Positions 24,885 through 33,723 of a stretch of 43,268 nt of DNA are shown here, piece after piece. Positions within the stretch are counted from its first letter, which is position 1; each line of letters begins with the position of its first letter. The notes beneath the pieces were generated by a model. That model was not told the origin of the DNA, did not search any database, and was given only the letters and a program-made list of their open reading frames with translations. The stretch spans positions 1-43,268 of the forward strand of contig SCKS01000001.1 in the NCBI GenBank assembly GCA_004124465.1. Direction: 5' to 3'. The position numbers and the translations under genes are program-made. This stretch comes from Fidelibacterota bacterium (GTDB lineage: Bacteria; Fidelibacterota; Marinisomatia; Marinisomatales; S15-B10).

Positions 24885-25877
24885 ATGTTTGAATTTGCTA
24901 ATCCTTGGGTTCTTGTTCTTGCCGTATTGATTCCCCTCGCTGTCTGGTGGCAAAAGCAGTGGGGTAACAGACGGGAAGGGACCATTCAGCTCTCCTCTGT
25001 TCAAGCCGTAAAAAATGTGGCCGGGCTTTCGGGAGAGTGGAAATTGAAACTCGTCAGGACAATTCAGATGATTGTTCTTTCACTTTTGATTATGGCCATG
25101 GCACGCCCTCGGGCTGTTCGTGATCTCACGGAGACGTCCGTTAATGTAGTGGACATCAATCTTGTTCTTGATATTAGCAGCAGTATGCGGGCGGAAGATT
25201 TTAAACCCAACCGTTTGGAAGCAGCAAAAGCGACGGCACGAAAATTCATAGAGGACCGGGAAGGTGACAGGATTGGATTGCTCGTTTTTGCTGGTGAGAG
25301 TTACATCCAGTGTCCGCTCACTATTGACTACGATGTTTTGCTCGATCTTCTTGATCAGGTAGAAATTGTAGATGAAGCTCACGATGGAACTGCCATCGGC
25401 ATGGCTATTGCACACGGTATTAACCGCCTTCGCAGTAGCGATGCTAAAAGCAGAATCATGGTCCTTCTATCCGACGGAAGCAATAATGCTGGTGAACTGG
25501 ATCCCATCACTGCCGCCGGTTTTGCAGCGGAGTATGATATCAAGATTTATGCAATCGGTGTTGGATCTAGAGGCAAGGCCCCTTTCCCGGTTGACGATCC
25601 TGTTTTTGGTAAGCGGTACGTTCAAGTGGATGTGGAGATGGATGAGAAGACACTTCAACAATTGGCTGAGACTACAAACGGCCAGTATTTTCGAGCCACG
25701 GATGAAGAACGCCTGTCAGAAATTTATGATGAAATCAATTCGTTGGAGCGGTCAGAAATCAGCGTGAAGCAGTTCAGGGAATATAGGGAACTTTTTGGAT
25801 GGATGCTTATCCCGTCTGTTGTCATAATGCTCAGTATGATGTTTGTGAATGAAAGCATATTCAGGAAGCGGGTCTGA
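24885..25877 (+). CDS. batA: BatA-like von Willebrand factor A protein
   Basis: The 330-residue protein has two N-terminal membrane helices (about 7-21 and 58-74), a vWA domain with the metal-ion site starting at Asp96 (DISSS), and a C-terminal membrane helix (about 303-322). The later MIDAS elements are visible as DGTAIG and LLSDGSNNAG. Bat proteins were named for Bacteroides aerotolerance and are thought to form an envelope complex, often with MoxR AAA+ ATPases. batB follows without a gap. The usual moxR and DUF58 genes do not precede it; gatA does. Confidence 0.92.
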   Translation: MFEFANPWVLVLAVLIPLAVWWQKQWGNRREGTIQLSSVQAVKNVAGLSGEWKLKLVRTIQMIVLSLLIMAMARPRAVRDLTETSVNVVDINLVLDISSSMRAEDFKPNRLEAAKATARKFIEDREGDRIGLLVFAGESYIQCPLTIDYDVLLDLLDQVEIVDEAHDGTAIGMAIAHGINRLRSSDAKSRIMVLLSDGSNNAGELDPITAAGFAAEYDIKIYAIGVGSRGKAPFPVDDPVFGKRYVQVDVEMDEKTLQQLAETTNGQYFRATDEERLSEIYDEINSLERSEISVKQFREYRELFGWMLIPSVVIMLSMMFVNESIFRKRV

Positions 25878-26909
25878 ATGATCGATTTCAGATACCCCTT
25901 TGTTTTTCTGGCGTACGGTCTGCTGCTGGGTCTTATGATTTACAAAAGATTAAAGAGTGCCGCGAAAGTAGCTGAATCTTCCCGCTGGGGCGATGAAAAA
26001 GTTAGAAAACGTCTCTTCTCCAGAGTTGATTTCAAATGGCTAAAAAGGAAATCACTCTTTCAGTGGTGGGGTGTTGTCCTATTGATCTTTGCCGCTACCG
26101 GGCCGCAAATAGGTACATCGCTTCAAGAAGTGGAAAGGAGAGGGGTAGACATCCTGGTGGCGCTGGATGTCTCCTCAAGTATGGAAGCGGAGGATGTAAA
26201 ACCAAGCCGACTGGAAAAAGCGAAATTTGAAATTGGGCGCCTCATCTCCCAGCTGCAGGGCGACAGGATCGGTCTCGTTGTTTTCGCAGGAAGTAGCCAC
26301 CTCTATTTGCCACTCACAGGTGATTACGGTGCAGCCCAGCTGTTCGTAAATGCTGTTGACAGTGAAATGATACGAACTCAGGGTACAGCCATGAGTGATG
26401 CGCTAAAAACCGCCTTGGGCGCTTTTCCGGAAGAAGATCAGAAACACCGGGTTCTCATTATTATGAGTGATGGAGAGGATCATGAAGGTGCAGCTATTGA
26501 CGTTGCCAGGGAGTTGGAAGCTCAAGGCGTTGTCATTCATTCAGTGGGAGTGGGAACAGCAGCCGGTTCACTTATTCCAATTTTCGATGACCAGGGTCGC
26601 AGAACCGATTACAAAAAAGACAGGAGTGGGAAACTGGTGACGTCCATCCTGAATGATGCTATGCTAAGAGAGATTGCTACGGCTGGCGGCGGCATTTCCG
26701 TCCGGTTTGACGGGCGGTCCGGAAGTATGGATGATGTAATGAATGTTGTTCAGGCCATGGAGAAAAAAACACTGAAAACGCACGAATATTCTCAGTTTGA
26801 GGATCGGTATGAACTATTCCTCGCTTGTGCATTTTTTCTCTTTGCAGCTGATTTTTTCATGCCAACACGCCGGAAAGGAGAAGAAGAGTGGAGGGGTCGT
26901 TTTGTTTAA
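25878..26909 (+). CDS. batB: BatB-like von Willebrand factor A protein
   Basis: A paralogue of the preceding gene with the same plan: an N-terminal membrane helix (about 5-21), a second near 62-75, a vWA domain with its metal site at Asp97 (DVSSS), GTAMSD and IMSDGEDHEGA, and a C-terminal hydrophobic helix (about 313-330). It is 343 residues long. The start ATG directly abuts the batA stop. The two are arranged as in Bacteroidota and spirochaete bat operons, where both vWA proteins are thought to interact in the cytoplasmic membrane. Confidence 0.92.
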   Translation: MIDFRYPFVFLAYGLLLGLMIYKRLKSAAKVAESSRWGDEKVRKRLFSRVDFKWLKRKSLFQWWGVVLLIFAATGPQIGTSLQEVERRGVDILVALDVSSSMEAEDVKPSRLEKAKFEIGRLISQLQGDRIGLVVFAGSSHLYLPLTGDYGAAQLFVNAVDSEMIRTQGTAMSDALKTALGAFPEEDQKHRVLIIMSDGEDHEGAAIDVARELEAQGVVIHSVGVGTAAGSLIPIFDDQGRRTDYKKDRSGKLVTSILNDAMLREIATAGGGISVRFDGRSGSMDDVMNVVQAMEKKTLKTHEYSQFEDRYELFLACAFFLFAADFFMPTRRKGEEEWRGRFV

Positions 26910-27594
26910 GTGTGTACCGTTTATATTAAGTTTATCAATCTTTCTTATAGGGCAGCAAATTCCTGATGGTGAGCCTCTGTTGCTGAAACCTCCGCGTGAA
27001 GAAGTAAGTCGTGGTTTATCTTACTATGAGAATATTTTGCGTAATAATCCGGATCTTCCGGAAGCCCATTTCGGGGCTGGTCACTCCGCCTATTCAATTG
27101 AAAACTACGAGCGGGCGCAACAAGAGTTCAAAACTTCTTCTCAATCGGAACGAAAAGATCTTCAGTCAAAATCACACTACAACCTAGGCAACACACTCCA
27201 CCAGCAAGGTCGCCTTGAAGAAAGTCTTATGGCCTTTCGGAAGGCTATACAGCTTGACCCCTCAGATATGGATGCGAAGTACAATTATGAACTGACCCAG
27301 CAAATGCTTCGGCAGATGCAAAGCCAGCAACAATCCAAACCTCAGCAATCGGATCAGGATCAGAATGATGAAAATAAAAAACAGGATCAACAACAGCCTC
27401 AGCCTCCTCCGGACCAAAAGCAACAGGATCAAAACCAAATCCCTGAGGATCAACAAGAACAGGAACAGCAACAACCCCAACAGGATAAACCCAATGCAGA
27501 ATCAATCTTGGATGCTCTAAAGGCTGACGAAGAAAATTTGATGAAACGGAAACTGGGTCATGTCCGCTCTAAAAAACTTACAAAGGACTGGTAG
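26902..27594 (+). CDS. batC: BatC-like TPR protein with Gln-rich tail
   Basis: I set the start at TTG 26902 because GGAGGGG (26890-26896) lies 5 bases upstream and the protein then begins with a signal peptide (about residues 1-18). A longer frame upstream only overlaps batB. The 230-residue protein has two to three tetratricopeptide repeats (about 35-130: YENILRNNPDLPEAHFGAGHSAY, then ALxLNPxD-like LDPSDMDAKYNYEL, quoted in part). It ends in a low-complexity tail rich in Gln, Asp, Asn and Pro (about 140-205), followed by a basic end. In bat operons this TPR protein accompanies the vWA proteins in the periplasm. Confidence 0.86.
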   Translation: MFKCVPFILSLSIFLIGQQIPDGEPLLLKPPREEVSRGLSYYENILRNNPDLPEAHFGAGHSAYSIENYERAQQEFKTSSQSERKDLQSKSHYNLGNTLHQQGRLEESLMAFRKAIQLDPSDMDAKYNYELTQQMLRQMQSQQQSKPQQSDQDQNDENKKQDQQQPQPPPDQKQQDQNQIPEDQQEQEQQQPQQDKPNAESILDALKADEENLMKRKLGHVRSKKLTKDW

Positions 27595-29355
27595 ATGATA
27601 TACCGGTTGGTAATCTTTTCATTTCTATTTGCTCAATCCGCATGGGCGGAGATGAAGGTTTACGCTACTACGGAGCAAAACAGAATTGTTCTCAACCAAA
27701 CTGTGTCGCTGAAAGTGACGGCAGAAGAATCGAATGATTTCCCAAAACTTGATATCAGCGCTATTAAAGATTTTACCGTTATCTCAGGACCGGGGCAGTC
27801 CAGCAGTTTTCAATGGGTGAATGGTAAGATGTCCAGTTCCAAAACACTTTCCTGGACTCTTATTCCAAACAAACCAGGATCGTTGACAATTCCTGCTCTA
27901 ACGGTTGAAATAGACGGTAAACTGATGCAAACAGAACCTATCGTTGTGACAGTGTTACAGTCAGACAATCGTTCTACACTAAATTCTGGAGACCAACCTT
28001 CCCAGAAAGAACCACAGGCACCACTCATTTTCCTTCTTGCCGAGCCTGACAAGAAGGAGGTCTTCCAGGGCGAGCAAGTAACGATTCACTATAAACTATA
28101 CACGCGCGTGAACTTGAGGCAATACGCCGTAGAGTCAAAACCACAGGGAGTTGGCTTTTGGCAAGAGGAGTTGTATGCGCCCAAGCAGCCTACATTGAGA
28201 GAGACTAGTGTTGACGGTGTTCGTTATCGTATCGCTACGCTCTACAAAGTTGCCCTCTTTCCCACAACGCATGGAAATCTCACCCTTGAGCCGATGATCC
28301 TGAACTGTTCCGTGGAAATTCCGTCACGTAATCGGAAGTTTTCGCTGTTTGATGATTTCTTTTCAGATCCATTCTTTTCAAGGACAAAACAGCAGATCGT
28401 CCGATCAGACAAGTTAACATTTAATGTGAAGCCGGTGCCAGAAGTTGGTAAATCGGCTGATTATACAGGTGCCGTTGGTGATTTTCATCTTACATCAAGT
28501 GTGGATACAGCTTCTGTGGCTGCGAATCAGGCGCTGGCATTCACTGTTGAACTTTCCGGTACAGGTAATCTTGGCCTCTTTCAGCTGCCTGAGCCCGAAT
28601 TTCCCGGTGGGCTGGAAGTTTTCAGTCCTAAAACATCCATGGACAAGGATCCGTTCAGAGATGAGATTTCGGGAAAACGGTCGTGGGAATATATTCTCAT
28701 TCCCCGACGGGAAGGGCAAGTCATACTCCCTTCAGTAGGACTTATCTATTTAGAGCCGAAAACCGGGAAATGGCTTACCACGGAGACCGATCCTATCCCC
28801 GTTCTTGTGACCCCTGCCGTGAGCGCCATTACCGAAAGCAGTGGTTTGACGAAGGAAGAAATTGCCCTTTTGAGCCAGGATATTCGTTACATCCGTCAAG
28901 AGCCAGTTCGGATACGAAGTATCTCTAACCGAATTGTGCCCCGGACTTTCTGGCTTATGAATCTGCTGGCTGTTGCCATGTTTTTTGCCCCTAATGTTGT
29001 GGAGTTGGTTCATAGCAATCGGGTGGAGCGGCAGGGAGCTATTCGCGTGCGGGGCACTCTAAGGCGGGCGAAGAAGATTCTTTTGAAAGTGGAGGACGAC
29101 GATTATGAGAAGGTGGAGCAGACCATCTATAGTTATTTCTCGGACCGGATGGGGCTGCCAGGTGTGGGCCTCGATGGACGAATTCTGGAACAGAAACTTC
29201 AAGGTGCGGTAGATCAGTCGACAGTGGAAAAGCTATCAGCGCTTCTAGATATTTGCGATATGGGACAGTTTTCACCGTCAATTTCTGACACTTCTGCTTC
29301 AGAGCTTGCTCATCGGGCAGCGGACTTGTTGCGGGAAATAGAGAGGCAATTGTGA
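27595..29355 (+). CDS. batD: BatD-like membrane-anchored protein
   Basis: The 586-residue protein begins with a signal peptide (cleavage likely after about residue 18, WA-EM). It continues with beta-rich repeats typical of BatD: TLSWTLIPNKPGSLTIPALTVEIDGK-like and a second copy IPRREGQVILPSVGLIYLEP (quoted in part). A membrane helix at about 451-470 (FWLMNLLAVAMFFAP) leads to a cytoplasmic helical domain. This matches the BatD 'oxygen tolerance' family layout. The start abuts batC with no gap, and the end overlaps batE in a GTGA junction. Confidence 0.92.
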   Translation: MIYRLVIFSFLFAQSAWAEMKVYATTEQNRIVLNQTVSLKVTAEESNDFPKLDISAIKDFTVISGPGQSSSFQWVNGKMSSSKTLSWTLIPNKPGSLTIPALTVEIDGKLMQTEPIVVTVLQSDNRSTLNSGDQPSQKEPQAPLIFLLAEPDKKEVFQGEQVTIHYKLYTRVNLRQYAVESKPQGVGFWQEELYAPKQPTLRETSVDGVRYRIATLYKVALFPTTHGNLTLEPMILNCSVEIPSRNRKFSLFDDFFSDPFFSRTKQQIVRSDKLTFNVKPVPEVGKSADYTGAVGDFHLTSSVDTASVAANQALAFTVELSGTGNLGLFQLPEPEFPGGLEVFSPKTSMDKDPFRDEISGKRSWEYILIPRREGQVILPSVGLIYLEPKTGKWLTTETDPIPVLVTPAVSAITESSGLTKEEIALLSQDIRYIRQEPVRIRSISNRIVPRTFWLMNLLAVAMFFAPNVVELVHSNRVERQGAIRVRGTLRRAKKILLKVEDDDYEKVEQTIYSYFSDRMGLPGVGLDGRILEQKLQGAVDQSTVEKLSALLDICDMGQFSPSISDTSASELAHRAADLLREIERQL

Positions 29356-30107
29356 AAACTGTCGTGAGGCTCATATGTTTTTTGACTCTCACCACAGTAA
29401 TTCGGGCAAATTCTTATGCTGACTCGCTTTTTTTGGAAGCCAATCATTTCTATAGTAATCAGTATTACAGCGAGGCTGCAGACCTATACGATCAATTGAT
29501 TAATCAGGGATACGGTCATATAAATCTTTATTACAACCTCGGTAATGCCTATTACCAGCAAGGACACTTGGGGAACGCTATATGGGCCTATGAGAAAGGT
29601 TTGGAACTGAATCCCAGGGATAGCGACCTTAAGTTTAATCTCACTGTTGCCAATGCCAGGATTGTGGATAGAGTGCGTGTGCCGGAACCTTTCTTTTTGC
29701 TGAAATGGTACGGTGCCCTGAAACAATCCTTTTCACCGTCTCAGTGGCTGATGGCCATCAGCTCAGTTCTGCTTGGGAGTGCCGTGCTGTCCACAGTTGC
29801 GAAATTGTGGCAAAATCGTCTTTCAAAGATTTTGGTGACGGTCTCTTCAGCTGGATTGATGCTGGTGATACTATTTTCAGCTGTTTTTGCCGATATCTAC
29901 TTTGATATTTCGGACACAGAAGCAGGTGTTGTGATTGCCCATGAGGGACGGGTATACGCGGCTCCATCCAAAAGTAGCAACCTTCTGTTTGTTGTCCACG
30001 AAGGGACGAAGGCGGAGATTTCAAGCCGTCAATATCCGTGGATTGAAATTGAACTCATTGACGGAAAGAAAGGGTGGCTCGACTCCAATTTGTTGAGGCC
30101 GCTGTAG
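29352..30107 (+). CDS. batE: BatE-like TPR and SH3 domain protein
   Basis: The 251-residue protein has a signal peptide (about 1-20), TPR repeats (about 25-100: YYSEAADLYDQLI, NLYYNLGNAYYQQGHLGNAI, AYEKGLELNPRDSDLKFNL in part), two membrane helices (about 134-155 and 163-184) and a C-terminal SH3-like region with GRVYAAPSKSSNLLFVVHEGT and GWLDSNLLRPL. TPR, two membrane helices and SH3 is the BatE plan. The start is GTG 29352 in overlap with batD. The SPOR gene follows one base after the stop. Confidence 0.9.
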   Translation: MKTVVRLICFLTLTTVIRANSYADSLFLEANHFYSNQYYSEAADLYDQLINQGYGHINLYYNLGNAYYQQGHLGNAIWAYEKGLELNPRDSDLKFNLTVANARIVDRVRVPEPFFLLKWYGALKQSFSPSQWLMAISSVLLGSAVLSTVAKLWQNRLSKILVTVSSAGLMLVILFSAVFADIYFDISDTEAGVVIAHEGRVYAAPSKSSNLLFVVHEGTKAEISSRQYPWIEIELIDGKKGWLDSNLLRPL

Positions 30108-30108
30108 A

Positions 30109-30549
30109 ATGAAACGAATCATCACACTTCTGGCCGTCATTTCACTTCTTTCTGCTCAGAAAAAGAAGGGCAGATTCGATGAAAGTTTTGATCCTGCCAC
30201 CCTGAAAGAGCCGAAGATCAAATTACCTGTTATGCTAAAGCCGGACGAGCCGCTTCCACCTCAGTTTTCCCCGGCGGAAACGGACACTGTAGTTGACGGT
30301 TTTCGTGTTCAGGTGATCTCCACGCAGGATTTAAATGAAGCAAATCGTTTGATGATGGAACTATCCTCCCTTTTCGGAAATGAGGTATATATTATTTTTG
30401 ATTCGCCCAATTATAAGGTCAGAGTGGGGAATTTCAGATCTCGGGGTAACGCTGAAAAGGCACGGCAGCGAATAGTCGATCTGGGTCACCGTGCAGCTTG
30501 GATCATACGTACGAAAGTGAGGAGAAACCAACCGCCCGGTCGTCGATAA
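30109..30549 (+). CDS. SPOR domain secreted protein
   Basis: The 146-residue protein has a short signal peptide (about 1-16), a charged and Pro-rich linker (about 18-60), and a C-terminal SPOR domain (about 64-136) with FRVQVISTQDLNEANRL, YKVRVGNFRSRGNAEKA and GHRAAWII. SPOR domains bind denuded peptidoglycan at division sites. It lies at the end of the bat operon and is followed by a 148-bp gap, so the operon probably ends near here. A cell-wall role is inferred from the domain alone. Confidence 0.82.
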   Translation: MKRIITLLAVISLLSAQKKKGRFDESFDPATLKEPKIKLPVMLKPDEPLPPQFSPAETDTVVDGFRVQVISTQDLNEANRLMMELSSLFGNEVYIIFDSPNYKVRVGNFRSRGNAEKARQRIVDLGHRAAWIIRTKVRRNQPPGRR

Positions 30550-30697
30550 GATGCGGGAAAAGAGTTGTCCTCCAATCATCACCTGGATAAATTTCTACTG
30601 TCTTGTACCTGGAAACATCGACCTCGGAGCGGTGTATGGCCTTATATACCTTTCCGCCTGATTTTCTCGTCACTCCTTTCATCAGGGCAGGTTAATC

Positions 30698-31444
30698 GTG
30701 TCCGGGCATTCCAAATGGGCACAGATCAAGCGCAAGAAAGCCGTTGTGGATGCAAAGCGTGGACAAGTGTTCACAAAGATCATCAAGGAGATCACAGTTG
30801 CCGCAAGGTTAGGTGGTGGGGATGAAGATGCCAATCCCCGGTTGAGACAGGCCGTCCTTTCTGCGAAAGCAGCCAACATGCCGGCCGATAATGTTAAGCG
30901 CGCCGTCCAAAAGGGAACTGGTGAACTTCCTGGTATTTCCTACGAGGATGCAATGTTTGAAGGTTACGGTCCCGGTGGCGTTGCCATTATGGTGGAAGTG
31001 ACAACCGATAACAGGAAGCGGACAGTGGCCGAACTGAGACACCTCATTACCAAGCACGGGGGCAATTTGGGTGAAACAGGATGCGTGGCGTGGATGTTCA
31101 ATAAAAAAGGGTTAATCACTGTTGAGAAAAACGGTGTCAATGACGAATCACTTCTGGATTCCATCCTTACTGGTGGTGGTGATGACTTTTCAGATGAAGA
31201 TGATGTTTATGTGGTTGAATCGATTCCCGATCAGATGATATCAGTCCGTGAACAGCTGGAAGCTGATGGATTTTCAGTGATATCATCAGAGATAATGCTG
31301 ACACCTCAAAATAGTGTGAGCGTTGAGGGTGAGACCGCGAAAAGGGTGATTCAACTGTTGGAAGCGCTCGACGATCACGATGATGTTCAAAAGGTTTCAG
31401 CCAATTTTGATTTTGATGATGCTGAAATAGAAAAGGTGAGCTGA
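30698..31444 (+). CDS. yebC: YebC/PmpR family transcriptional or translational regulator
   Basis: The 248 residues match YebC: SGHSKWAQIKRKK at the N-terminus, VFTKIIKEITVAARLGGGD, MPADNVKRAVQKGTGE and the FEGYGPGGVAIMVEV core. Members have been described as DNA-binding regulators, and in recent work as relieving ribosome stalling at proline-rich sequences. The start is GTG 30698, supported by GGGCAGG at 30685-30691. A 148-bp region without a gene precedes it, and a new transcript probably starts there. I saw an imperfect hairpin at 30631-30650 but no clear promoter. ruvC starts directly after its stop, a common yebC-ruvC-ruvA order. Confidence 0.95.
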   Translation: MSGHSKWAQIKRKKAVVDAKRGQVFTKIIKEITVAARLGGGDEDANPRLRQAVLSAKAANMPADNVKRAVQKGTGELPGISYEDAMFEGYGPGGVAIMVEVTTDNRKRTVAELRHLITKHGGNLGETGCVAWMFNKKGLITVEKNGVNDESLLDSILTGGGDDFSDEDDVYVVESIPDQMISVREQLEADGFSVISSEIMLTPQNSVSVEGETAKRVIQLLEALDDHDDVQKVSANFDFDDAEIEKVS

Positions 31445-31930
31445 ATGAGACGTATCATCGGTGTGGATCCGGGTATTTCTACCACCGGTTATGGTGTCAT
31501 AGAATCAGACGGTGATGCCATCAGTGTGATTACATGGGGAGCCATCTCTCCTCCGTCAAAGAAAACAATACATGTTCGACTGGGTGTTCTTTATGACGGT
31601 ATTAAAGACATTATTGATCGTTACAATCCTACTGAATTTGCTATCGAGGAAGCGTTCTATAGAAATAACGTCAAAACAGTATTAGTGTTGGGACAAGCAC
31701 GAGGCGTTGTGATGCTAGCGGCGGCTCATCAGGGTCTGCCGTGCTACGAATATTCACCCCGGAAAATCAAAATGTCCGTTGTGGGAAACGGCAATGCATC
31801 CAAAGAACAGGTCCAGTATATGGTAGCCTCTATTTTAGAAATGGAAAAAACTCCGAAGAAGCACGACGTCACCGACGCTTTAGCCACGGCCCTTTGCCAC
31901 CTCCATCAACCTGAGGCTATTGCCGCATGA
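31445..31930 (+). CDS. ruvC: Holliday junction resolvase RuvC
   Basis: RuvC cuts four-way DNA junctions during recombination. The 161 residues contain the four expected acidic residues: Asp8 (GVDPG), Glu68 (AIEEAF), Asp141 and Asp144 (KHDVTDALATALCH). These correspond to Asp7, Glu66, Asp138 and Asp141 of the E. coli enzyme. It directly follows yebC and overlaps ruvA by ATGA. Confidence 0.97.
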   Translation: MRRIIGVDPGISTTGYGVIESDGDAISVITWGAISPPSKKTIHVRLGVLYDGIKDIIDRYNPTEFAIEEAFYRNNVKTVLVLGQARGVVMLAAAHQGLPCYEYSPRKIKMSVVGNGNASKEQVQYMVASILEMEKTPKKHDVTDALATALCHLHQPEAIAA

Positions 31931-32517
31931 TACATTCTTTGCGGGGGAAAGTGAAGTCAAAATCTGCTACAGAGGTTGTGGTGGATGTTAGCGGTGTTGC
32001 CTTTTACGTGGTACTCTCCGTTCCAACTGCTGATCACCTTCCAAAGGTAGGTGAAGAGGTGGAAATCCGTACCTACCTCAATGTCAGAGAAGATGCCATG
32101 GAACTTTACGGTTTCGAAGACGAAGAAGAACTGACCCTGTTCAAGATGCTTATCGGTATTTCCAAGATCGGACCCAAAGTGGCCATGGGAATACTGTCCG
32201 GTACTAATCCTGGTGAATTCAAGAAGCGAATAGTAGCCGGGGATGTGGCGGCCCTAACGGCGTTACCGGGTATCGGACCCAAAACAGCCAAACGGATTAT
32301 CGTAGAGTTGAAAGATAAATTTGTGGTAACCGGGGATGACGATGTGATGATGCTGGATGGAGAAGTGCCTGATCAGTTTGCTGATGCCCTGGCTACGCTC
32401 ACTGCTCTCGGTTTCCACCGTTCGGACGGTTTTCGCGTTCTTTCTGATATGCAGAGGAAAGATCAGCTTAGCGGGAACGTTGAAGAGATTGTGAAGATAG
32501 CGTTGACTAAACTGTAG
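31927..32517 (+). CDS. ruvA: Holliday junction branch migration protein RuvA
   Basis: RuvA binds Holliday junctions and positions the RuvB motor. The 196 residues show the three domains: an OB-fold N-terminus (MIHSLRGKV, YLNVREDAMELYGF), a double helix-hairpin-helix centre (GIGPKTAKRIIVELK) and a C-terminal RuvB-binding helix bundle (FADALATLTALGF). The start overlaps ruvC in an ATGA junction. ruvB, often next, is absent from the window, and an aminotransferase follows instead. Confidence 0.96.
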   Translation: MIHSLRGKVKSKSATEVVVDVSGVAFYVVLSVPTADHLPKVGEEVEIRTYLNVREDAMELYGFEDEEELTLFKMLIGISKIGPKVAMGILSGTNPGEFKKRIVAGDVAALTALPGIGPKTAKRIIVELKDKFVVTGDDDVMMLDGEVPDQFADALATLTALGFHRSDGFRVLSDMQRKDQLSGNVEEIVKIALTKL

Positions 32518-32525
32518 GAGCTGAA

Positions 32526-33719
32526 ATGCAATTTGCTGCGAGACTGGAAAGTTTGGGAACCGAATCAGCCTTTGAAGTGGCACGACAGACTGCTGAATGG
32601 AAGGCGGCGGGGAATGAAGTTTTCCCTTTCCATATCGGTGATTTCAACATACCGACACCGCAGCGGGTAGTTGACGCCATGAACCGTGCAATTGAAAATG
32701 GAAAGACCGGATACTGCCCTCCGCCCGGCATTCCCGAACTCCGGGAAGCGCTAGCCGATGATGTGGGTAAGCTGAGAGACATCAATTATGCCATGGATAA
32801 TGTCATTGTCCAACCCGGCGGGAAACCCACTATAGGCAAATTCATTCTTGCTGTTATGGAACCAGGAGATGAAGTGCTCTATCCCAGCCCCGGTTTTCCC
32901 ATTTATGAATCGATGATTGAGTTCCACGGAGGCAAGGCTGTACCCTATACTTATATTGATAATGGAGGAAAGTTTTTGCTGGATTTGGATCAGCTTAAGT
33001 CGAACATCACATCGAAAACTTCCATGCTTATATTTAATAATCATCATAATCCCACAGCGGCAGAATCTCCTCACGACGAACTGGAGGCGCTGGCTGAAAT
33101 TTGCATGGAGAATGACCTTTGGGTCCTCTCCGATGAAGCCTATTTCGAAACAAGATATGAAGGTGAGTCAGAGTCCATAGCTTCAATTCCTGGAATGGCA
33201 GAACGTACCGTCATATTATATACCTTTTCCAAGCGGTTCGCCATGACAGGATGGCGCGTTGGTGCATCCATCGGACCACCAGAAGTGATGGAGATTATTG
33301 GTCAACTAAACGTGAATGACGAATCGTGTACAAATCACTTTGCCCAGTGGGCCATGATCGAAGCCTTGGAAGGTGGAACGGAAATGTGTAAACCTATTAC
33401 TGATGAACTTCGCGTTCGGAGAGACGTTGCCCGGGATTTGCTAAACGGTATTAAAGGTGTGTCTGTGGGATCTCCTTCATCAACATTTTATCTTTTCCCG
33501 AAAGTGACGGAAGTGTTAGAAAAAAAAGGTTTACGGAATAGCATTGAATTGCAGGAAGCTGTTCTAAAGGATACAGGTGTGGCATTCTGCCCAAGGAGCT
33601 ACTTCTGTACACCGTTACTTGATGAGAAAGAGCATTACGTCAGGTTCGCTTATGCCGGTATCGGACTGGATGACATTCGCGAGGGAATGGCCCGCTTTAA
33701 GGCCTATTGTGAGGCTTGA
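32526..33719 (+). CDS. Class I/II pyridoxal-phosphate aminotransferase (AspC-like)
   Basis: The 397 residues have the fold-type I aminotransferase pattern: TGYCPPPGIPELREALAD near the start, the cofactor segment PSPGFPIYES, NHHNPTAAES as a variant of the NPTG motif, DEAYFETRYE, the PLP lysine in TFSKRFAMTGWRVG, and a late YVRFAYAGIGLDDIREGMARF. This family makes aspartate, prephenate or other amino acids from 2-oxo acids. The closest pattern is aspartate aminotransferase of the I-beta/I-gamma type, but substrate cannot be fixed. AGGAG at 32515-32519 supports ATG 32526. Confidence 0.9.
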   Translation: MQFAARLESLGTESAFEVARQTAEWKAAGNEVFPFHIGDFNIPTPQRVVDAMNRAIENGKTGYCPPPGIPELREALADDVGKLRDINYAMDNVIVQPGGKPTIGKFILAVMEPGDEVLYPSPGFPIYESMIEFHGGKAVPYTYIDNGGKFLLDLDQLKSNITSKTSMLIFNNHHNPTAAESPHDELEALAEICMENDLWVLSDEAYFETRYEGESESIASIPGMAERTVILYTFSKRFAMTGWRVGASIGPPEVMEIIGQLNVNDESCTNHFAQWAMIEALEGGTEMCKPITDELRVRRDVARDLLNGIKGVSVGSPSSTFYLFPKVTEVLEKKGLRNSIELQEAVLKDTGVAFCPRSYFCTPLLDEKEHYVRFAYAGIGLDDIREGMARFKAYCEA

Positions 33720-33723
33720 TCTT

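Noticed and set aside
30550-30697. Small RNA or riboswitch before yebC
   Set aside because: Only one imperfect hairpin with a wobble pair (30631-30650) is visible, with no T-run or conserved ligand-binding motif.
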